NCBI GenBank assembly: GCA_014706385.1
Contig: JACGZH010000008.1
Coordinates: 124,001-188,000, forward strand
DNA: 64,000 bases
Direction of reading: 5' to 3'
DNA from: Phaffia rhodozyma
Taxonomy: Eukaryota; Basidiomycota; Tremellomycetes; Cystofilobasidiales; Mrakiaceae
Part shown: in pieces, positions 59,036-64,000 of the stretch
Position numbering within the stretch: position 1 is the stretch's first letter
Layout: the number at the start of each line of letters is the position of its first letter
The notes under the pieces: model-generated
What the model was told of the DNA's origin: nothing
Databases searched by the model: none
What the model saw: the letters and a program-made list of their open reading frames with translations, nothing else
Position numbers and translations under genes: made by a program

Positions 59036-59280
59036 TGATAAGTAATGTAAGGGGGCTGTTGGGACGTGGTTGCACACCGGATGATGGAAGGTTCTTGGAT
59101 GAAAAATAAATTGACAATCTGGAAATTTCGGATTTTGTTTATTTTATTTTTATTTTTATTTTTTTCTAATGTTTAACCATCATCTTTTCCTCCTCCTCAT
59201 CATCGACGACGACGACGACGACGACGACAATCAACACATACAACACCGACTGTCGCGAATCACTTTTGGGAAAGGAAAGG
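59036..59280. promoter_or_regulatory. Compact divergent RPC4/MED4 promoter
   Basis: Only 245 bp separate the two start codons. The stretch 59137-59166 is a T-rich run made mostly of ATTTT steps, which could act as a nucleosome-disfavouring poly(dA:dT) element. A (GAC)n tract follows at about 59204-59228. Confidence 0.45.
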
Positions 59281-60166
59281 ATGCAGACGTCCGAGCCAAT
59301 CTCTGTTCAGACATCGCTGATCGACAATATCTCTCGTCAAATCTCACTCTTGCCTCACTTGATAGCAGCAGCTTCGCATCTATCTGTCCCAACCCAGGCG
59401 AGTCGACATCTTCCACCGTTGCATACGATCCATTCTGAGCTCGCCGCGCTCGATGGATCGCTAGCTACGCTGTGTGAACGGGCTCGAATCCATCAAGAAA
59501 AGTGGAGTCGGTTGGAGCGATTGAAGAAGGAGGTCGAACGGTTGGAGGTCGGGAACAGGAAGGTGTTGATCGAGATGGAGAGCGGGAGGAGAGAGTTGAG
59601 AGAACTAGTGGAAGAAGGGAAGGAGGTCGTTCGGTCGATCGATACAGCTTTCACTCGTTCGTCTTTCCGCCCACTGTGTTCTCTCTTGTGTGTTAGAGGT
59701 CATCTTCTGTAGGCACCGTGTTGATATCTGGTGATAACGGATCGTTCACCGTACAGACAAACAAGATCCACCGACGGTGCTCGCATATGCCTCGTCTCTC
59801 GCGCCCTACACGTCCGCCCCGCCCTCGTTCGACCCGTCGCTACCGCCGAGTGGAATATTCCGACCGCCTTTCCCGCCAGAGTCGACGCTCCGGAGAGGGA
59901 AACTTGGGCTGGGCGAGGGCTTGGGGGTCGTAGGTGTCACTTCTGAAGGTTCGTTCCCATGCCCATTTGCCTTGCTGCCGTATTGCTTCTCGTCCTGATC
60001 AGTCCTCACTCTTCTTTGCATTTCTTTTTCCTCTCGAATAGTGCCTGACGGACAGACATTACAGTCCGGTTTGCCGTCTCACTTGATGAACGGAATTTCG
60101 ACAAATCGACCCCAGATGAACGACGAGATCTTTGACTTTGATCTGAATTCCGATCTGGATGATTAG
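59281..60166 (+). CDS. MED4: Mediator complex subunit 4 (Med4)
   Basis: Med4 belongs to the Mediator middle module that links activators to RNA polymerase II. Three exons (59281-59656, 59757-59948, 60042-60166) give 230 residues in phase. The N-terminal half is a helical coiled-coil region (SLIDNISRQISLLPHLIAA, LKKEVERLEVGNRKVL, RRELRELVEEGKEVVRSIDT). After the first intron comes the family's hallmark segment PPTVLAYASSLAPYTSAPPS, corresponding to the VLxYAxxISxxTxAP motif of Med4, followed by a Pro-rich stretch. The C-terminus is acidic (EIFDFDLNSDLDD). The start ATG at 59281 begins the helical region. Confidence 0.85.
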
Positions 60167-60469
60167 CAGCTGTCCGCTTTTCATTTTCCTTTCAATCTGT
60201 TGCGCTTAGTGTTGTGTTATACTCTTTGTACAGTATACTCTTTTTTCTCCCTCTTTTGTAGCGCGCTTGAGAGGGAATATATGTTATTATCAAGAGAAGG
60301 GCTATCGAGTCAGACGAGGTCATGTACAGTCGGAAATCATCCTGGGTCCGTCCCGTCTGATGAGACCGACAGAACAAAGACCTCGAGTGTTTTGAATTTG
60401 AAATGCTCATTTCTGATAAGTCTACTCGATACACACACGCACATACACGCGCACACATTCTCATGTTCT
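60167..60469. other. Convergent region between MED4 and BPL1
   Basis: About 300 bp holding the two 3' ends, with a (CA)n-like run near 60430-60455 at its right side. No gene is seen. Confidence 0.4.
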
Positions 60470-63154
60470 TTACTTCGTTCGGATCATATTGGCCAACATA
60501 TCCTAGATTCGGTACCAGCACAGATGATCATCAAAGTGTCAGCCACAAGAAAATAAAAAGAAAGGGATCAGAAAAGATCAGCACGAGTTCAAAAAAGGAA
60601 CATTGGACGAAAGAAAGAGAGAAAGCAAGAGAAGATCTCGGGAACGCACGAAACTGTTTCCGTCCGGCTGCAGATCGATAAACTCGGGCTCTGGCGCTTT
60701 CTTCTTCTTTGCGAGACTCAGCCGGTCGAATGCGTCGTACTCGCCTCCGTAGTCAACCTTCCGGACGGGCCTGGTCCGGAGGAGCCCGTAGTCGAGCGTG
60801 ATGGTCTCTATCCGCACGGCCGTCGGCGGGTTGGTCGACTGGAGATGCACGAGCTGGTCTCTGCGTAGGAGGATAAATTCAGATTGTTCTTCGTCAGACG
60901 TGGAAGCAACACGCTCATGATGGCTAGCTTCCACCAGGACTTGAAAAACACTCACGAATGCAACCACCGGTCTTCGTAATCCTTGATGAACTCTGCGAAC
61001 CCGCCACGATCACTCTGGAGGAAGATGTCCCACATGGTTTCAAACTGGGCGACGATCCGGGCGAGACAGCTTTCCATGGTGGGTAGGGGCATGGGTTCTT
61101 CGGATGAGTCGGCCGGGATTTTCGAGTTGTAGTCTTTGACAAGCGAGACAAGCGAGGTTGTTGGGCGCTCGTTAAGGATGTTGATTCCACAGCCTTTTAA
61201 AGACGATAGGAGGTGTTAGTAAGATGACAAGCTAAGGACAAAGATTTAATTTTTTTTTTAAAGCCAGATGAAGCTCACCAATGATCAACTTGAATTGACC
61301 GCCACACCAGTTGGAATGAACCAAGACTCCACCCAGCTTGAGCCTTTCCTCCTTTCCGTCCTTTTCGGTGATCACGTACACGTCGTTCGGCCACTTGATC
61401 CTGATCCGGAGTTTGCCTTCGTCCCGGGCGCAGTTCGGTGCGGGATCGAGCGCCTTGCAGATTGCGAGAGCCATCAGGTATTGGACGAACACGACCTTCT
61501 GGGCTTGGGCCGAGGGAAGAGAGACCACGGTGGAGAACTGGAGACAGCCGGTGGGTGAGAGCCAGACGTTGCCTCCTCTGCCTCTTCCAGAGAGTTGGTA
61601 GCTCGCGAACGAGATGATCGGGGTGGGCAGCGCCAACAGCAGTTTGGGATTTCTGCAAAATGATTAAAAGGTAGGACGTATGAAAATCTCAATGTTCTTT
61701 GCAGATATGTACCAGGCGTGATGTATGTACGACAGGCGCAATCAGATTGTATATCGAACTTACTTGTCGAGCATGGTTTGGGTACTGGTGACCGCCTCGG
61801 CATACATCATTGCGTCACCTAGTCTCCAGGTCTTGGGATCGACACCGGACCGCCGGGGCTGTCTCTTTCGATCGAGCTCCTTCCAGAAAGCAGGCCAGTT
61901 CCAGAGGGGTGTCCATCTTTCGTTGATAACCTTGGTGTGGTCGTCAGGCGAGTCGCACAGAACGACATGCTTGACCAGGAGGTCGTCCATGTTGGCGGCC
62001 TGCTCTGGGGTGAGCGGGGTTGACCGAACAGAATGAATGAGGTCCTTGATGGAAGGATGATTGGAGGATTGGTAGTGATGGAGAGTATCGTTGGCGTCTA
62101 CCAGGACGAGAGGTTGGTAGTCCAAGGTGGAAGCCACAGAGGTGGGATGTGAAGATGTTTCGGGAAGATCGTCTTCTGGTTGTTGGAACTGTGGGCTGAG
62201 CGCCTCGATGATGGACTGGACGATGGCGGATGACTTTGGATGGGTCATGAGAACCTGGGGCAACGGCTTCGTCGGGTGTTCGAGATCAAACTCGACGGCT
62301 GGGTCGTCTGATGCGGAGGCACCGTCAGTGCTGGTTATCGGCCTGGGCAACAACGGCGGGGGCGGATGGACACCGAGGAGAGCGAGATAGCCTCTGACGA
62401 GGTCAAGTCTGGCCTCCTCGGCGGCGAGGATGTGCTCTTCGTCCTTTAGGCCGTTCGGCATGGAGGCGAGAATCTTTTTGAGTGGCTCCGTGAGCAGGGT
62501 GTACTCTGGGTGAAAGCCGAGAAGGATGACGGTTCCCTGACCGTGTTTGATGAGGATCCCGGCGTTTGGCTTGTCTGGGTGATCAACGAACTTTGCAAGC
62601 ACAGTTGCACCGGGAGGCATGGCACCATCCGGAAGGGGGGAGATAAAGTGACCTCCGCCGTTGTAGTACAGGCAGGTCGCTTGGAGGGCAGGATCGACAT
62701 CCGAGTCGCCTACGTTGGCGAGATGGGCGCCGAGCTCAGTGCCATACTGGAACCCGGGGAAGACCGGTCCGTGGCAGGTGCCAGGCCAGAAGGCAAGCTC
62801 CCGGTCGCCGACGACCTCTAGCTCGGCATCTCCGGGGGCAAAAGCGACGTGGGCAGAGGCATAGTACCCACCAGCGCAGATGCCAAGGTAGGAGCCACCG
62901 GACTGGACGTAGTCTCTGATCCGGGCGTTCCCGTAGGCGCCAATGTGTTCAACGTAGGGCAGATCTCTTCCGCCGGGCAGAACGAGCAACGCACAGGATG
63001 CTGGCCATGGGTCCGCCAGGAGAGAGTGAGGCGTGAGGTGTGAGACGGTGTAGTGCTGGGAGAGCATCCGGGAGAAGCAGTGAGTGGTTTGTGCGAGGCA
63101 TGTAGCCGACACTCCCGGTCCCGAGTAGATCAGTACTGCGAATCTGCGAGGCAT
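60470..63154 (-). CDS. BPL1: Biotin--protein ligase (BPL1)
   Basis: BPL1 activates biotin with ATP and attaches it to carboxylases such as acetyl-CoA and pyruvate carboxylase. The start is ATG at 63154 (MPRRFAVLIYSGPG). The N-terminal half is the amidotransferase-like BPL_N domain: LLVLPGGRDLPY, a nucleophile-elbow-like YLGICAGGYYAS, and YNGGGHF. The catalytic domain shows the biotin loop SGRGRGGNVW, the KWPND motif (RIKWPNDVYV), LGGVLVHSNW, and a CGINILNERPTTSL segment. The C-terminal domain reads TITLDYGLL and EFIDLQPDGNSF. The best last exon is 60470-60502 (DMLANMIRTK), reached by a GT-AG intron after NSF and matching the family's QPDGNSFDML end; reading through instead stops at 60578. Confidence 0.95.
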
Positions 63155-63522
63155 GGTTAGGAAAGGCAAGAAGGGTTAAAGAGACGACTGAACGATCAAT
63201 CGATGGGTCGATGACAGGAGGAAGAGAACCACCAGCGAAAGAGATGAAACAGAACGAGTTAGAGGTAAGAAGGGAAAAGACTTTGGGGGAAAAGAAAGAA
63301 AAAGCTGATGGTCCGACAGAAATTTGGGGGGGGGGGAGAAAAAGGAAATTGATGGAACTCAAAGATTAGAGATCTCCGGGGAGAAGCGGCGAGGGAGGGA
63401 GCCGATGGAAAGCTGTGCTTCCCACGTGGCCACCCGCGTGTTCTCGGTTCGTCTGCGTTTGTTGGGCGGCTGGGGGAGTGTCAGGATTGACTAGCGAGGT
63501 GGTGGTAGAAGAGCGCAACAGT
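63155..63522. other. BPL1 upstream region with poly-G tract
   Basis: About 370 bp upstream of BPL1. An uninterrupted run of 11 G residues lies at 63326-63336. I see no other feature. A minus open frame from about 63581 to 63366 has no recognisable family. Confidence 0.4.
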
Positions 63523-63786
63523 ATGGACATGGTGTTGGTGGGTCTGGCGGTGTATGCTTCGATTTGTTTCACGGTTGGCATGCGTTATCATCGATGGACA
63601 TCACCAGAGGTACTGGAAGGGGTTATGAAGAAGGGACTGTATTGGAGTCTGTATTCTGGCCCAACGATGACCCTCTTACGATACGATTCTCAGTACGAAC
63701 TTGCGCGTACTAGCAGCTCCATCACTACAGAGAATATCGCATCGAAACAGCAAGAGCGCAAGAAAACAAACGAAGACACATGGTGA
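63523..63786 (+). CDS. Hypothetical small membrane protein (87 residues), weak candidate
   Basis: An ATG-to-stop frame of 88 codons opens with a hydrophobic segment (MVLVGLAVYASICFTVGM), then a basic and aromatic stretch (RYHRWTSPE, KKGLYWSLYSGPT) and a polar tail. A single-pass topology is possible. No family is known to me, no intron is needed, and the antisense strand is also open here, so this may be chance. Confidence 0.2.
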   Translation: MDMVLVGLAVYASICFTVGMRYHRWTSPEVLEGVMKKGLYWSLYSGPTMTLLRYDSQYELARTSSSITTENIASKQQERKKTNEDTW

Positions 63787-63848
63787 GCAAAGACATGAGA
63801 GAGCAGTGAGATCGAGTGGATGGTGAGAAGGTTGATTGGAAGGATGGT

Positions 63849-63870
63849 CACGTGTTTGATATATCACGTG
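63849..63870. promoter_or_regulatory. Paired CACGTG E-boxes
   Basis: Two CACGTG hexamers lie at 63849-63854 and 63865-63870, 16 bp apart. The second is part of ATCACGTGAT, a perfect palindrome of the type bound by bHLH factors such as Cbf1 or Tye7 in yeasts. The target gene is probably beyond the right edge. Confidence 0.45.
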
Positions 63871-64000
63871 ATGTGGCAAAGAGGCAGCGACTACAGCTCG
63901 GCCGAAGAGCAGAAGAGCGGTGGGGTGATCGACAGGGTGGCAGGTGGATCGCAGGGCTGTGCAAGGAGAGAGCTGTCCTTGTGTGTATTGTAGTGTGTTC

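Noticed and set aside
63366..63581. Minus frame of 71 codons upstream of BPL1
   Set aside because: No family, low complexity, overlaps another weak candidate on the plus strand, and no splice support.

Overview
The window is nuclear DNA from an intron-dense fungus, most likely a basidiomycete yeast. Almost every gene is split by short introns (mostly 50-120 nt, GT-AG), several exons are under 20 nt, and the proteins read as fungal versions of conserved eukaryotic families. A tremellomycete-like species such as Phaffia/Xanthophyllomyces would fit the intron density, but that placement is inference and not a sequence match. I see no prokaryotic genes, transposons, CRISPR arrays, rRNA or tRNA genes. 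I rebuilt most gene models by hand from splice sites, reading frame and protein family. Codon phase closes across all introns in the models for ADE17, RPN14, PMR1, the M13 peptidase, NSA1, the 40886-41786 gene, VPS4 and MED4, and in the histidine kinase as far as the receiver domain.

Layout, left to right. 3-486: the 3' end of a short-chain dehydrogenase. 1405-4076 (+): ATIC (ADE16/17), purine synthesis. 4361-6311 (-): Rpn14/PAAF1-like WD40 protein. 7402-11542 (+): Golgi Ca2+/Mn2+ pump PMR1. 11901-16308 (+): M13 metallopeptidase anchored in the membrane. 16729 to about 25592 (+): a hybrid histidine kinase of about 2000 residues. 26122-26856 (+): LC8 dynein light chain. 27366-29259 (+): Frag1/DRAM/Sfk1 membrane protein. 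30129-32889 (-): Pal1 morphology protein. 33451-35443 (+): NSA1/WDR74 ribosome-assembly factor. 35466-36380: two small orphan candidates. 36552-39800 (-): SmgGDS-like armadillo protein. 40886-41786 (+): serine-rich orphan. 42204-44879 (+): VPS4. 45260-46984 (-): NIT2-like omega-amidase. 47280-50170 (-): S28 serine peptidase. 50398-53857 (-): GPI inositol-deacylase BST1/PGAP1. 54503-56783 (+): RPT3. 56982-59035 (-): RNA polymerase III subunit RPC4. 59281-60166 (+): Mediator MED4. 60470-63154 (-): biotin-protein ligase BPL1. 63155-64000: mostly non-coding, with one weak small ORF.

These are mainly housekeeping genes that do not form one pathway. Some themes recur: the proteasome (RPT3 and the Rpn14-like protein), the secretory and endomembrane system (PMR1, BST1, VPS4, Sfk1-like, two secreted or ectodomain peptidases), cell shape and trafficking (Pal1, LC8, SmgGDS-like) and gene expression (NSA1, RPC4, MED4). 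I found no convincing new multi-gene system. The most unusual signals are a run of perfect inverted repeats inside VPS4 intron 2, a TTGTAGT/ACTACAA motif (with a 10+10-bp palindrome) in two divergent promoters, two tandem-repeat arrays in adjacent PMR1 introns, microexons in the histidine kinase and VPS4, and an 8-nt last exon that completes the C-terminal gate motif of RPT3.
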